Notes: generated by a model from the letters alone, not told the origin. A stretch of DNA of 64,000 nt from Sinotaia quadrata (GCA_028829895.1 CM054178.1:103947558-104011557), one strand, 5' to 3'; counted from the first letter of the stretch, positions 37,228 to 52,445 are shown. Translations and numbers: made by a program.

Positions 37228-37877
37228 AATTTTTTCCTTTAATAATTGATATATCGTCTGCTAAGAGTAATGGAAAGACATTTGCCGAGAATATCCCCTT
37301 GGCGCGTCAGTGCTGACACATAGTGCTAGTCCTTTTAGAAATCTGCTCAATTCTTCCATTATACAGACGACAATTTAATGGAAGGCATTATATACCAAAC
37401 AAGACTTTATGATACAATTGTATGTCAACAACAGTTATCAATACTCCAGCCATTCGCAAACAATCACTTCACCTTCTAATGCCACCCCACCCCCCACAAC
37501 AAAATCTTACACACACAGACACACACACTGATAGATATGCATATTATTTAAAGTGAGAGTATCAGAAAACGAGACGTCACCGTCTGAACGATGGCGTTCC
37601 CTTGAGAGTGCTACTCTCTAGGAGCAATCTCTCTTGGGATGGCAGGAAACCACCAGTTCTAGGGCGGGGTGGAGGTTGTTTTGGTCTTTCTTGGTTTGCG
37701 TGGGGTTCCTTTCCTTTTGTTGTCCGTGACTATTAGTTTATTTAAATGATCTTTTTTCGCGACAGATCGGTTTGTGAGCTTGCACTGCTTTTAACCATTC
37801 AGTACATCTCCGTCAAAGCACAGATGTTCCAAAGCTCTACAGCATATTAACGGCGGTGTAAGATAGATCGATATAAA

Positions 37878-37881
<4 letters not shown>
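37223..37881. other. No gene seen
   Basis: Unique-looking sequence with no supported frame. Confidence 0.5.
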
Positions 37882-38200
<319 letters not shown>

Positions 38201-38280
38201 TATGCATTTGTGGTATGCATTGTCAGATAACTGAAAGTACAGGGATAAATATTGAAACAACGCCACCCTAGTTATCGGTT

Positions 38281-38660
38281 ACAATAATTATTATTATTAA
38301 TCATCTATAACTAATTACAAGTGACGAGAATATTAATATATGTTATTATAATTTTCCAGCAGACACCACTCATCTTTCTCGGCGGATATGCGGGTATTGT
38401 AAACGTTTGCTCTCTCCGTAACATTAAAGACAAACAGCTGCTTTCACACAATATTTCCGTAGGTGGACAACTTCTTATTAAAGGAAAAGATAAATCCGTC
38501 TTCAATCCTATTTAGTGAGCCCTCATCCATCCACTATCTCTCCAGCATATGGTTATTACTGTGTGTAAGAAGGTCAATAAATTTAAGAATAAATTTATTA
38601 AATCAAAAATCAAATATACAAAATGAATATAATCAAAAGAGCGTTGACATTTTCATCACT
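38281..38660 (+). repeat. Dispersed repeat family 1, copy C
   Basis: Contains ATAACTAATTACAAGTGACG, TCCAGCAGACACCACTCATC, CGGCGGATATGCGGGTATTG, TTCTTATTAAAGGAAAAGAT and TAGTGAGCCCTCATCCATCC, then AATAAATTTATTAAATCA. This is the best match to the inverted copy at 19440-19830 across the full length. The 5' part also matches 7621-7780. It is the longest recognisable member. Confidence 0.8.
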
Positions 38661-40057
38661 TCACGACAATGTTTGATTAATGCTGGACAATCATTCAGTT
38701 TATCCTATCATAGACATCAGTAGTCAAATTAACATGTATACATGGATATCATTCATCACGGAAATGAAAGAGGAGTTTTAGAGAAATAATTACGGTGAAT
38801 GTACATAACCTTTTCAACGAGAATCACTGTCACCAGCATGTGTTTACAATCACGTGGTTTACAACAAGTCACAGTCTTTCTTAGATGATGGTCTAATGTA
38901 CCCCATCTAGGTACATTCCACAACTGTTCCAGAATCTTTGATGCACTCACAAAGCACACAATGGAGAATCATTCAGAACTTCACATGCCCTATCAAAAGC
39001 ACATCACAGGGAGTGTTCTAGAATCTTCATGTGCACTACTCAACATACCAAGAGGAATGTTCAAATATCTTTGTAAGTTCTCAAAACCAAACTAAAGCCT
39101 AAATGTTTGCCATATTGACTCTCGAAGAGAATTCACAGGAATCAACTTACAGCAACACGTTTATTGATGAGTCGGATGACGAATTTGGATTCACACTCCA
39201 ACAGTGATCCAGTAGTGTACTAAACAGTCTAAATCCGATACAAGGTTATGAAACAAAAACTGTACGCTCCTTTCTGCAAAAGTCAAATTAAGGGGCAGCG
39301 CTAAATTTCAGGTAGATTTCATCTCTAAACTTCTTTCTCCCTTACACACATGCAGCGTAAGAAATATAGCATCGATCAAAATTCACAAATATAATGTACA
39401 ACTTAATCAAATTAGTGGACATAGGAATAATGGTTCAGTTACAAAAAGCATTTTCCAATTCAAATATTAGATCAATAGCAAACATGTACGAAATATTTCT
39501 AAGTCCATTCTTGCTTTATCTTTCAGTTAACTTACCATAACCTAATGATCGTCTTTATGACCAAACTCGACTTATGTCAATATCAAAATGATTAGTATAT
39601 AGGACTTTTTTCAAAAAAGTAACTTTCAGTCCAATCCTATTGGATGAATTTGTTATGAACAAGTGTGAGACTACTAGTCAGAAAAACCTACTCATCCAGT
39701 TGGAATAGGATTGGATTGCATCAAGAAATTCTAGCATATTCTTTACCTGAATTGTTTACTCCAACTCAAACATATAAGCAGTGCCCAAGGTCGGGTTACT
39801 TTGACATTTCATTATTTATGTATCAGTTAAATTTAGAAATAGGTATAGGCAAATTTACTCCCCTACATATGTGCAGAATAGTTTTTGAGATAGCTGAAAG
39901 TACCAGGATACATATATAAAAACCTTGTGAGATAACTGGGTATAAAATGGATAGGGATAAAGATATAAACTAGTTACTGAAGAGTTACTGCGACAGAGTT
40001 AAAGACAAAAGATCATAGTATAAAGTAGGTCACTATTAAAAGCATGTCTTGTTCAAA
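38661..40057. other. Probable old repeats; no gene
   Basis: 39780-39860 (CAGTGCCCAAGGTCGGGTTA to TAGGTATAGGCAAATTTACT) matches 7838-7910 of family 1. A hairpin-forming pair lies at 39631-39647 and 39692-39714, sharing CCAATCCTATT/AATAGGATTGG and GGATGA/TCATCC. No frame is convincing. Confidence 0.5.
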
Positions 40058-40388
40058 TACAGGTCGTGGTCAAGTGATTTGACACAAACACAAGTACCTT
40101 GCATGAAATACAGATGAAAGTGTTTTATAAATTGTTCAAATAAGGCCATGATCAAGTGATTTGACACAAACACAAGTACCTTGCATGAAATACAGATGAA
40201 AGTGTTTTATAAATTGTTCAAATACAGGCCATGGTCAAGTGATTTGACACAAACACAAGTACCTTGCATGAAATACAGATGAAAGTGTTTTATAAATTGT
40301 TCAAATACAGGCCATGGTCAAGTGATTTGACACAAACACAAATATCTTGCATGAAATACAGATGAAAATGTTTTATAAATTGTTCAAA
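40058..40388. repeat. 82-83 bp minisatellite, 4 copies
   Basis: GTCAAGTGATTTGACACAAA then CTTGCATGAAATACAGATGA; CTTGCAT starts at 40098, 40180, 40263 and 40346. Each unit also holds the inverted pair TCAAGTGATTTGA, itself a short hairpin. Confidence 0.95.
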
Positions 40389-41479
40389 ATATATGACGAC
40401 AAGAACTCGTGCTTAGATACTGTCATATGAAATATACCCAATGTACTCCCCCCCAAAAAAAAACAAAGATCAGAACATTTTAGATGAAATTTCGCTGAAA
40501 TGTGCAAACTTAAAGTCTAGAAATTAATCAAACAGTCCTGAGCTTTGTTATATACTTCTGAGAAATTGTCATCTCGTCTTGACCACAAAAAAACTTTCAA
40601 AGACTTGAAACCATTCTAGACTTTCCAAGTCTAACTTTTTTTTCTGCGGCTAAGGTAACTTCGATCATCTTTAAGTAATGTATGTTTTACTTTCCTTCTT
40701 TTGTGAATTTATTGTAGAAGTATTCTTCTGTGAATACTCTGCTGTCTGCTATTCCTATTGCTCTTCATGCGCGCACTCAATAAATGTATACTTTATAAAC
40801 AGGCATGCTATAATTAGACTTTTTATCTTCTCACATAAAGTCACTAAAATTAGTCTTTTTCGACAGACGATGATGTACGGAATAGGGCACACTGGGGAAA
40901 ACCATGGATTGTCTCTCGTTGTAAATGTTAATGTTAATATAGAACTAGAACTTTCACCGCGACGGAAACGCCAATACTGTTTCCCAGGTATTAAGAAGCT
41001 CTCGACCTGGCTGGTAGGTGACCACACCCACTTTTCTGAAAACGATGGGTGGGTGGGTGGGTGGTGCTCTAATTTGCAGCTGAAGCTGTTCCACCGAAGC
41101 CCGTTGCTTGTCAAGCTCGGCTATTATGAAAAATATCGCGCAGAACGTTTAAATTGCGCGTGGAGGCACAGTTTGAATCTATGAACGAAAGAAAGACATG
41201 AACGTTCTAAACTGATTAATTGCATCTGAAGTGGATCTGGGGTTTAATCTGCGGATCTGGAGCTCGGAACCGATTTAGTGAATGAGTTCTGAGACTAGAA
41301 ATTATGCACTTTGTTGCAGTGTGCAAAAGCTTCTTGACTTTTGCTTGTCGGCCTGTGCAGGTTTTCGAACGTTAAATTGAAGCGTTTGTGAGTTGAGTAT
41401 ACAGGTGTTTTCAGAAATTCCCAACCACTTTGGGGAACTTGACGAGTTTTCTGTTTATTGGTCTTTTTCATTACTTAGT
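40389..41479. other. No convincing gene; one long unassigned frame
   Basis: A 168-codon plus-strand frame at 40678-41184 is the longest non-repeat frame besides the FLYWCH exon. Its second half lies in less AT-rich DNA. I see no domain, signal peptide or homologue, and an overlapping 119-codon frame on the other strand shows that length alone means little here. Confidence 0.35.
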
Positions 41480-42000
41480 TCTTAGCTGATAAAAATTTGT
41501 TGATTCAGTTGGTTAGTTTGTTGGATGGATGGACCGCATTTTGGCTAGCTATTTCGTTGACTGGATGGATAAATGATTGATTGCTTGTCTGGATAGGCAT
41601 ATACCAAAGATGCTAGTTGGACAGATGGAGATCTGGCTGATTGGATGGCTTTGAATGTAGATATACGGATAATTAATGATTATTTTGTGCGCTGCGTGTG
41701 ATTGGCGGGCTAATTTTGTGCGCTTAGACGGTTGGTTGGCTAGTTCTAATTTGGGGGTGGGCAGTTAGTTGGCTAGCTTTTTTGTTTGGTTGCCTAACTC
41801 TTGCTGGTTGGCGGTGTGAATGAAGGATTGGCGGTTTGGTGAACGAGTGATAGGACGAATTGCTAGCTGTATGGACTAGCCGGTTGGTTGTCTGGCTGGA
41901 TAGATGGTTGAATAACTTGTTGGACAACTTATTTCTTGGCTTGTTGGCTGGTTGGTTTGATAGCTTTCTGGCTAGTTACCTGGTTGATAGGTCGAAAAGA
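41480..42000. repeat. Degenerate TTGG/TGGA tetranucleotide region
   Basis: Dense GGTTGGTTGGCTAGTT, TGGATGGATGGA, TGATTGATTG and similar words, suggesting a large decayed tetranucleotide array. Confidence 0.65.
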
Positions 42001-42261
42001 TTGCTATTTACCATTTTCACTGTGTAGTGTGGATTTTATGCTTTGCTAACAGTGAAATATTGGATTGTCTTGCATGCAATGGTCTGTAAATATTTGAGCA
42101 AGTGTGTATGTGTGTGCAGGAATTGGAATAGGTGTAAGGTACGGGTGGGGAAGTGGAGGTGTGAACAGCAGTTTGCAACCCTCTTAGAAACTCTCAATAC
42201 TGGATGTTGCAATGATGTTTGAGCCACATATATAAAAACTACCGTTACGGAGACACGCAAT

Positions 42262-42465
42262 TTTACAGACATAAATGTTCTATTTACCGTTGGTAATGTC
42301 TGTGCGATTTTACTTAACTTTCTTCAGACATAAATATGCTTTGGGCAATTTTACTTAACTTTCTTCAGACATTAAATATGCTTTGGCAATTTTACTTAAC
42401 TTTCTTAAGACATTAAAGATATTTGGGCAAATTTACTTAACTTTCTTCAGATTTTAAAGATGTTT
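42262..42465. repeat. About 42-bp minisatellite, 5 copies
   Basis: AATTTTACTTAACTTTCTTC followed by AGACATAAATATGCTTTGGG, with indels and substitutions between copies. Confidence 0.85.
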
Positions 42466-42759
42466 TAGATGTTGACTTTGATGAGCATTGCACTGCGAAG
42501 GAATACCAGAGATGAACAACCCACATGCCAAGGACAGGTTCAACGAACTTGCATGTGCGTCTGCTAATGACATTTACTGAGACTCTAGACGATATGTGTA
42601 ATGAGTTAAATTATTCTTAGAAAATGGTGTAGTTAACATGAATTCAGTTTCTTTTACATAGCACAAACAAGCAAAACATTTAGCTTCAAAGTCAAATCAT
42701 TAAGAATATCAAACGAGTTAACGAATAGTATCACCTGTCCGATAGCGTTACGAAATTCA

Positions 42760-42990
42760 AGCATGGGAGATGGGCAAGGTTAATAATCCACCACCCTGGG
42801 CCACCAGCAACTTTAGGCTAAATCCCCAAAACACACCTTCTGGCTGGCCACACGTGTTAGAAAGATGAATGATAGATATTGTACACATCTAGTGTACTCA
42901 TCATTTGAGAATATCAATGGCTAGAGATGGCCTGTTCCTTTCACAGCTGACAAATGCTAGTGTACAAATAGCTTAAAGAGGGCTGTGAGG
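42760..42990 (-). repeat. Dispersed repeat family 2, copy B (inverted)
   Basis: On the minus strand this reads ATCATTCATCTTTCTAACAC, GTGTGGCCAGCCAGAAG, then GGGGATTTAGCCTAAAGTTG and GGCCCAGGGTGGTGGATTAT. The same order is seen at 29900-30090 on the plus strand. This copy lacks the 82-bp internal duplication. Confidence 0.75.
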
Positions 42991-43290
42991 GAGAATACAA
43001 AGATTAGTAGTTAAGTTGTTCTTAGACACTGATCTAGTACCGGGACAGTTAGTTGGTCAAAATGTCTGCTTCACATGGAGTGTACTGTAAGCGTGGTTAG
43101 AAATCCGAGAGCCGTTATTGATTTGACATTTCGTGCTGACAAAAATCTAAGTCTAAATCTAAGTCTTATTTATTCTGTGTTGGCGTCAATCATCATTGTA
43201 TTTTACAAATGAGTGATCATTTGACTTAAATACCTCATTTTTAAAAACTGAATTTGTTTATATGGATATGTATTTAAATATTTATGTGGG
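42991..43290. other. No gene seen
   Basis: Unique-looking sequence before a GATA array. Confidence 0.45.
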
Positions 43291-43295
43291 GGTGT

Positions 43296-44379
<1,084 letters not shown>

Positions 44380-44380
<1 letters not shown>

Positions 44381-44450
44381 ATATATATATATATATTATA
44401 TATATGTGATTATGTGTGAATATGTATATAATTATATATATATATAAATT
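44380..44450. repeat. Interrupted (TA)n tract
   Basis: Two TA runs separated by GTGATTATGTGTGAATATG. Confidence 0.9.
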
Positions 44451-44879
44451 AGAATTTGCCAGTGTGTACATGTATATCTGCATGTGTAATAAGACTGTGA
44501 TTGTGAGTGAAATATTTTAACTATACTAAACACTCCTTGTATAAAATAGTACAGATATTTGAACGGTATAAATCCTTTCCGATTTTCTAGTATTTCCAGA
44601 ATGTAGATAGAGAGAGAAATAAAGAGAGAGAAATAAAGAGAGAGAAAAACAACAAAAGTGAATTCTTGGTTATTAAATATAGGATGGTGAATAGAAAAAA
44701 AATTTTATTAAGAGAGAATGATAGATGGGGGAATTTAGAGAGGGTGGTATTAAATGAAGAAATAGTATCCTTTATATCAGATTTGTAATGCTTTTACTTG
44801 TCTTGAGCAGACATAAATGTTACTTTTGCCATACCTTTTGTGTAATAAAGTCAGTATCTTGATATTACTTTTAGCATTC

Positions 44880-45500
44880 CCTTTCAGAAGTCCACTAACG
44901 TCTTCGAATTCATCTTTCAGTCCTCTTGCCATGCCTTTATATATTTATTTAAGATGTATCGTTTTTAATTCTAAATTTACCTCGTAGTTATCCTGTCAGT
45001 GCAGTTTACTTTACCTTTCATTTACCCCGTAAATATCTTTAAATTTATTTTTCATTTTTCCTTTAAATATCTTTAACCTTGTCATTTATTTACCAGCCTT
45101 TATATTTAAATTTACAATTAAGTATCCCGTCCAGTTATCCTGTCAGCACTGTTTGTGTAAAGCGTTCATTTATCCCTAAATACCTTTAAGTTTACCGTTC
45201 ACTTATTCCTAAATACCTTTAAGTTCATCTTTCATTTATCCCTAAATACTTTTGAAATGCCTTTAAATTTTTTATCTGTACAAATTAAGTTCTCCTTAAA
45301 GCTATGAATACCTAAGTTTGCACTTCTGTTATGTACCAATATTGTTTATCGGTCAGTTATGTTTTTTCTTTGAGGCAAGCAGCTATCTTTTGACTTTGTC
45401 ATTCAATCTTGCCTCAGATCCACTTTATTTATTTTTCATTTATTTCGACTAAAACTACTTTAAATTTATTTTTCATTTATTTCGACTAAAACCAGTTTAA
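44880..45500. repeat. Degenerate array of about 35-45 bp units
   Basis: TTCATTTATCCCTAAATACC with TTTAAGTT, and later TTTTTCATTTATTTCGACTA duplicated about 45 bases apart at 45433 and 45467. Heavily decayed at the left. Confidence 0.7.
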
Positions 45501-46399
45501 TTTTACTTGTAAGCGTGCTAGCATTGTTCATTTCTCTCATATCCCACAGGACAATTAAAAGACTTCTAAATCCTGTGCAAATGTATATTACTCACTTTAG
45601 TTCTATTTTTATTAACACCCATTTATTTTTTGGATGTCTAATTCTCAATTTTTTTTTATGTCTAATTCTCAATTTCGAGATAGCAGACAGTGCTCCAGAC
45701 AGTGGACAGACTCAAATGTATCCCCCCACCCTCGCCCCTGTGTTGCGAGTTGTTCAAGATACCATATTTACTCTGTTTCCTGCTTGCTTTGCTGCACAAG
45801 GAGCAGTTGGCTTATTTGGTTTGCACATAGGGTTGAGGGGGGGGAGGGGGCTGTTTGGCTTCAATGTGAAAGCTACTAAGAACTGATTCTTCAGATGTTT
45901 TTGATGAATAACTGAATACATTTTTGGATAGTGTGCAAGATCAAAGCTGATTTGGGTTGGATGGCAGATTTATTTGTTAGCTTGAATGGTAATTTTAGAA
46001 CTGTCTGAAGATATGAGAAGTTAATTTTCGAGCTTGCTGGAAATGTAACTGGAACATTTTAGTGCTAATGAACTGATAACTGAATAAAAGTAGTTCTAGA
46101 CGGTGAAAGATTTGATGATGTTACAAGTGGATAAGAAGGTGGCTGAATGTTAAAGGACTAGATGGATAGATAATTGGAAATGTTAGTACTGGGTAAATAG
46201 TTTATGGTGATACTACTGCTAGGTGGCGAGGTCCGTGACGGTTGAATATATGCTGGTAATTTTAAGACTAGATATACAGGAGAATTTGTGGTATTAGTGA
46301 TGGATGGACAAAAAACTGATGATTATTGTAATGGATATATAGATGCCACTCAGATCTGAGATTTCATACTGTATTATATTAGATTTGATATTTAGCTGG
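45501..46399. other. No gene seen
   Basis: A 123-codon frame at 45515-45886 is unrecognised and ends in a G-rich patch (45836-45850). Degenerate GGATAGATAATTGG-like text follows to 46320. Confidence 0.45.
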
Positions 46400-46406
46400 G
46401 AGACAG

Positions 46407-46575
<169 letters not shown>

Positions 46576-46956
46576 AAATAAGATAAGGTAAGGTAAGATA
46601 AGATTGGATTGGATGGATGGATGGATGGATGTTAGGGAAAGAGAGAGAGAGTTAGGGACATGCTTAGATAGGTAAATAGACAGAGAATATATATATATTG
46701 AATGCTTGCATACTATTAAAAGTATTGTAATTTCTACTCCGTTAAATAGGAGAATGTTCAATCATTTCTTTTGTTCAATTGTTAAATTTACTGCACAAGC
46801 ACTGGAGGTGAGGAAAATGTCTCATACAACAGAGTTCAGTTCTGTAAATTGTGACGTCTGTGGTAGCACTTTCCCCAAACCGTGGCGCAGACATATTGAT
46901 CTCTGGGGTTATTTTCACAGCAAATAAGGGCATCCGCTTCCAAGGGTGTGTTTTCA
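46576..46956. other. No convincing gene
   Basis: A 73-codon plus-strand frame at 46706-46927 ends with CDVCGSTFPKPWRRHIDLWG then YFH, which has a CxxC and two His but not the spacing of a normal C2H2 or BED finger. It might be a decayed finger; I do not call it. Confidence 0.35.
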
Positions 46957-47168
46957 CTATAATGAGAGTTTGGATAGTATCATAATGAGAGTTTGGATAG
47001 GATCATACTGAGAGTTTGGATATGATCATAATGAGAGCATGGATAGGATCATAATGCGTTTGGATAGTGTATCAATAAAAGTTTGGATAGAATCACTATG
47101 AGAGTTTGGATATGATCATAATAAGAGTTTGGATAGCACTATAGAGAAAGTTTGGATAGCACCATAGG
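46957..47168. repeat. 22-24 bp minisatellite, about 9 copies
   Basis: ATCATAATGAGAGTTTGGAT with AG/AT tail variations. Confidence 0.9.
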
Positions 47169-47343
47169 AAGAATAAAGCAATTCTGAAATATCTCTCAGA
47201 TTAGATCTCGAGTGTTTCAAGAGAAGTAAACGAACCTTTTAAGTTTCAGCAATAAGTCAGACGGAAGCGACATTAACTTAGCCAAAACAATCGCATTAAT
47301 TATTGAAAGCAGTAATAGTCATTAAATTGTGGTATTCTGTGCT

Positions 47344-47372
47344 CATCGATTGATTGATTGATTGATTGATTC
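47344..47372. repeat. (TTGA)n microsatellite
   Basis: CGATTGATTGATTGATTGATTG. Confidence 0.9.
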
Positions 47373-47444
47373 TATTCTTTCTATTCTGTTTTCTTTTTAT
47401 ATCTGTAAGTAAATGGTGTCACTGTGCTCTCTTAGTGCTATTCT

Positions 47445-47745
47445 AGTTATTAAGCGTAACAACTTGTGGGCATAGTTTTTTCTTTACATACAGAGTCTCC
47501 AACAACAAATTCTAATTAGCAAGCGTAACAACTTGTGGGCATAGTTTTTTCTTTACATACAGAGTCTCCAACAACAAATTCTAATTAGCAAGCGTAACAA
47601 CTTGTGGGCATAGTTTTTTCTTTACATACAGAGTCTCCAACAACAAATTCTAATTAGCAAGCGTAACAACCCGTGGGCATAATCTTTCTTCAGATAGAGA
47701 GTCTCTAACAACAAAATCTAACCTGTAAGCGTAACAACTCCTGGG
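47445..47745. repeat. 69-bp minisatellite, about 4.5 copies
   Basis: GCGTAACAACTTGTGGGCAT then TTTCTTTACATACAGAGTCT and CCAACAACAAATTCTAATTA. AACTTGTGGG starts at 47461 and 47530. The first three copies are near identical; the last two diverge. Confidence 0.95.
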
Positions 47746-48469
47746 CCTAGCCCAATGTAACCGCAAAATCTACTTGCAACAAAACTAGCTGAGAGATGTT
47801 GTCCGTCGTCTGATACGTCATATTTAGTTTGTAGTTCACTAGTTTTTTCCCACTCTTTATCTTCTATTAATAGTCACAACATCGAGACTTGGGACATGGA
47901 CTATATGACTCTGTGACGTAATGATGACAATGATTCCTTATATCGTGTGCCACAGTCACTCTTATCGGAATAGTATTTATGTCAAAAACAACGTGATTGG
48001 ATGGGTTCCTATGGCGGGCAGCCAAGAGATTAAATATTCCTCCCAACCGTAATCAATCGCGCCTGATTAGATTTACAGACGGCAGCAGAGAAAATAAACA
48101 AGAAGCATGAAAAGACTGAAAATAAACAGTAGAAAAATAAACAAGAAGCATGGATAGATTTAAAGTACATAGGCTAATTAATAGATTAAGCACATGCATG
48201 AATAGGTCGAATGTAGACATTAGGTAGAATTAAAAAAAAAGAAGTATGAATAGATTTAAAGAAGGCAGTAGGTAGAATAAGCAAGAAACAAAAACAGAAT
48301 TTAAAGAAGATAATATGTAGAATAAGCAAGAAACATGAATAAATTTAAAGAAGGTTATATAGAGAATAAGCAAATAACATGAATAATTTTAAAGTAGATA
48401 AAAAAAAAAACAGAATAATCAATTAACATGAAGTAGTCTGGAACTTTAAGAAACGTTGGCGCATACTAA
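47746..48469. other. No gene; degenerate A-rich repeats
   Basis: 48090-48430 loosely repeats GAATAAGCAAGAAACATGAA with TTTAAAGAAGG at 35-55 base spacing. No frame. Confidence 0.6.
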
Positions 48470-49125
48470 AAAATTAAAACCTAAAATCAATAACGGTAGA
48501 ATATAAACAACAAATATCAGCAACGGTAAATATAAACTTCAAATATCAGCAAAGGCAGAATATAAACAACAAATATAACTAATGGTAGAATATAAGCAAT
48601 AAATATCAGTAATGGGAATATAATCAACAAATATCAGTAATGGTAAATATAAAAAAAATATCAGAAATAGTAAATATAATCAACAAATATCAGCAATGGT
48701 AAATATAAAAAAATATCAGAAATAGTAAATATAAACAACAAATATCAGTAACGGTAGAATGTAAACAACAAATATCAGTAACGGTATAATATTAACAACA
48801 AATATCATTAATGGTAGAATATAAACAACAAATATCAGTAACGGTATAATATTAACAACAAATATCATTAATGGTAGAATATAAACAACAAATATCAGTA
48901 ACGGTATAATATTAACAACAAATATTATTAATGGTAGAATATAAACAACAAATATCAGTAACGGTATAATATTAACAACAAATATCATTAATGGTAGAAT
49001 ATAAACAACAAATATCAGTAACGGCAGAATATAAAAATCAAATTTAGCCAACAGTAGAATTAAAAAATTATCGGTAAAGGTACAATATAAAAGAACAAAT
49101 ATCAGTTATGATAGAACACAGCAAA
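48470..49125. repeat. About 30-bp minisatellite with a 60-bp dimer core
   Basis: AACAACAAATATCAG followed by TAACGGTAGAATATA. In the core (about 48745-49020) two types alternate strictly, AGTAACGGTATAATATT and ATTAATGGTAGAATATA, giving a 60-bp unit in about four to five copies. Left copies are irregular in length. The 111-codon minus-strand frame (LIFVVYILPL, IFVVNIIPLL) is the translation of the array. Confidence 0.93.
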
Positions 49126-49281
49126 ATTTGTGTTCTAAGAGCAAATATCAGAAATGTCGGTCGAATACAAAAAACAAAAATCAATACCAGTAAGAATATC
49201 AAAGAAAGTAGCAGTAGATTTGATTTTTTTTAATCAGAGAAAAACAACAAAGGGTAATCTATGTTACACACAATCTAAGTG

Positions 49282-49425
49282 TGGTAGCTTACGTTTCACG
49301 AGTGAAAGATCGGTAGCTTACGTTTCACGTGTGAAAGAGCGGTAGCTTACGTTTCACGAGTGAAAGATCGGTAGCTTACGTTTCACGTGTGAAAGCGGTA
49401 GCTTAGTTTCACGTGTGAAGCGTGA
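49282..49425. repeat. About 30-bp minisatellite with near-palindromic core
   Basis: GGTAGCTTACGTTTCACGTG or GTTTCACGAG followed by TGAAAGA, about five copies. Units with CACGTG alternate at first with units with CACGAG; the last two copies are shortened. Confidence 0.93.
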
Positions 49426-49631
49426 TAAATTTGAGCATTTCGAGAAGCTATAAGAGGGGGTGACTACGCATGTAGATATGTTTGTACTCTGGAATGTTCT
49501 TGTACTGTCCGTTGGAGATCACTTTGAATAGTCTCAAAAGTTGCCTTCCTAGATATTCACATGTTCAGGAGAATGCAATGTATGTCAGCCTACAGTGTGA
49601 TGTGAAAATAACCTCTGCATATTGCATAGAC

Positions 49632-49862
49632 AAATATTAAGGGGACTGTTGTCTATATCACTCATGAAATTACTTAGCCAACTTACTGCATGTAGCTAAG
49701 ACAAATATTAAGGGGACTGTTGTCTATATCAGCCATGGATAGAAAGTGAAATTACTTAGCCAACTTACTGCATGTAGTTAAGACAAATATAGAGGGGACT
49801 GTTGTCTATATCAGCCATGGATAGAAAGTGAAATTACTTAGCCAATTTACTGCATTTAGTAT
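49632..49862. repeat. 71-82 bp minisatellite, 3 copies
   Basis: GGGGACTGTTGTCTATATCA at 49641, 49712 and 49794, then AAATTACTTAGCCAA and TTACTGCATGTAG. The first copy lacks the segment CCATGGATAGAA. Confidence 0.93.
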
Positions 49863-49952
49863 AAAACCACTTCTATGTGGAAATGCAAAAATCCCAAAAA
49901 TAAAATCATTATTAGGTGCAGTCCAACTATAAAACCGTTAAAACCGTTTCCC

Positions 49953-49956
<4 letters not shown>

Positions 49957-49988
<32 letters not shown>
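49957..49988. repeat. (CT)n microsatellite
   Basis: About 32 bases of CT. Confidence 0.96.
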
Positions 49989-50823
<835 letters not shown>

Positions 50824-50947
50824 GTGAAATTAAAATGTAACGTAAGGTTGCGGTGTACGACAGTTCCATTGCTTATTTAGCGTGTCATGATTATTCAAGT
50901 TTTGTCAATGATAATCTTTGTTATTTCTTTCCTTGCTCATTTTGTAT

Positions 50948-51195
50948 GTACTACTCATTTAACACAAGTACTGCTAGCAATTTACTCATTTAAAACAAAT
51001 ACTATTAGCTTTATCATACTCATTTAACACTAGTACTACTAGCAATGTACTCATTTAAAACAAATACTATTAGCTTTATCATACTCATTTAACACTAGTA
51101 CTACTAGCAATGTACTCATTTAAAACAAATACTATTAGCTTTATCATACTCATTTAACACTAGTACTACTAGCTCTTGCTTATTCATTTAACACA
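50948..51195. repeat. 65-bp minisatellite, about 3.5 copies
   Basis: ACTATTAGCTTTATCATACT then CATTTAACACTAGTACTACT; ACTATTAG is at 51001 and 51066. Each unit is itself two related halves (TACTCATTTAA followed by ACTA). Confidence 0.95.
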
Positions 51196-51570
51196 ATTAG
51201 TACTGCATTCTTATATATACACCAGTAATATTGATAATAAAGGATGAAATTCAATCATAAAGTGCCTCTTCCCCCAGTGCGAAAATAAAACTGCTGGTTT
51301 TAATATATACTCTGATGAAGTTCCTATTAGTTTTATTACCTTAATCGTGGTTGTGTTCCAGGGATCGATATTAATGTCATATTATATTAGTAGTAAATTA
51401 TAAAACATGACATACATTAGAAATTGGTTGGGAAAACATTAATTATAGATCAAAGGTGATCTAATTACTCCGTTTTATAGTTACTTTTGTTCCTTAAATC
51501 TAAACTATAATTTATAAATGACAAAAATCAACAGATAGTCAGAGCAAGGTCATAGACCTACAGACCAGAC
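51196..51570. other. No gene seen
   Basis: AT-rich, no supported frame. Confidence 0.5.
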
Positions 51571-51574
51571 ACCC

Positions 51575-52060
<486 letters not shown>

Positions 52061-52295
52061 AGACATTGTTATAAATATGTATACCTATACTCATAAATAT
52101 ATTCGGTGTCGATAATGTAATAATGACAAACTAATGTCTCTGCTGTCTATGACCTTTAAAGGTCATCACAATTTCCAGTCACAAAGGAGTGTTCATGTGC
52201 TCATAAATTAAATGATATATACGTAATCGATTTACAGGACACGATTAAAAGTGAGATGGTAAGTTTGGATGATTATACATAGATTCAAGAAGCTA

Positions 52296-52445
52296 GTCTA
52301 CTACAGTACCAAGAGAATACCATATGACATTAAAAAAGTCGGTCATAATGATAAGAATACCTCAGTCCCAAGAGAACAACATAATACATAAAATAGTCGG
52401 CCTTAATGTTAAGAATACCTCAGTCCCAAGAGAAAACAATAAGAT
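52296..52445. repeat. About 62-67 bp minisatellite, 2-3 copies
   Basis: CCAAGAGAA, then AGTCGG and TAATG, then AAGAATACCTCAGTCCCAAG repeats with substitutions. Confidence 0.85.

Noticed and set aside
40678..41184. 168-codon unassigned frame
   Set aside because: No domain or homologue recognised, and a 119-codon frame overlaps on the other strand.
46706..46927. Possible zinc finger with CDVC and two His
   Set aside because: Spacing does not match C2H2 or BED fingers and the frame is short.
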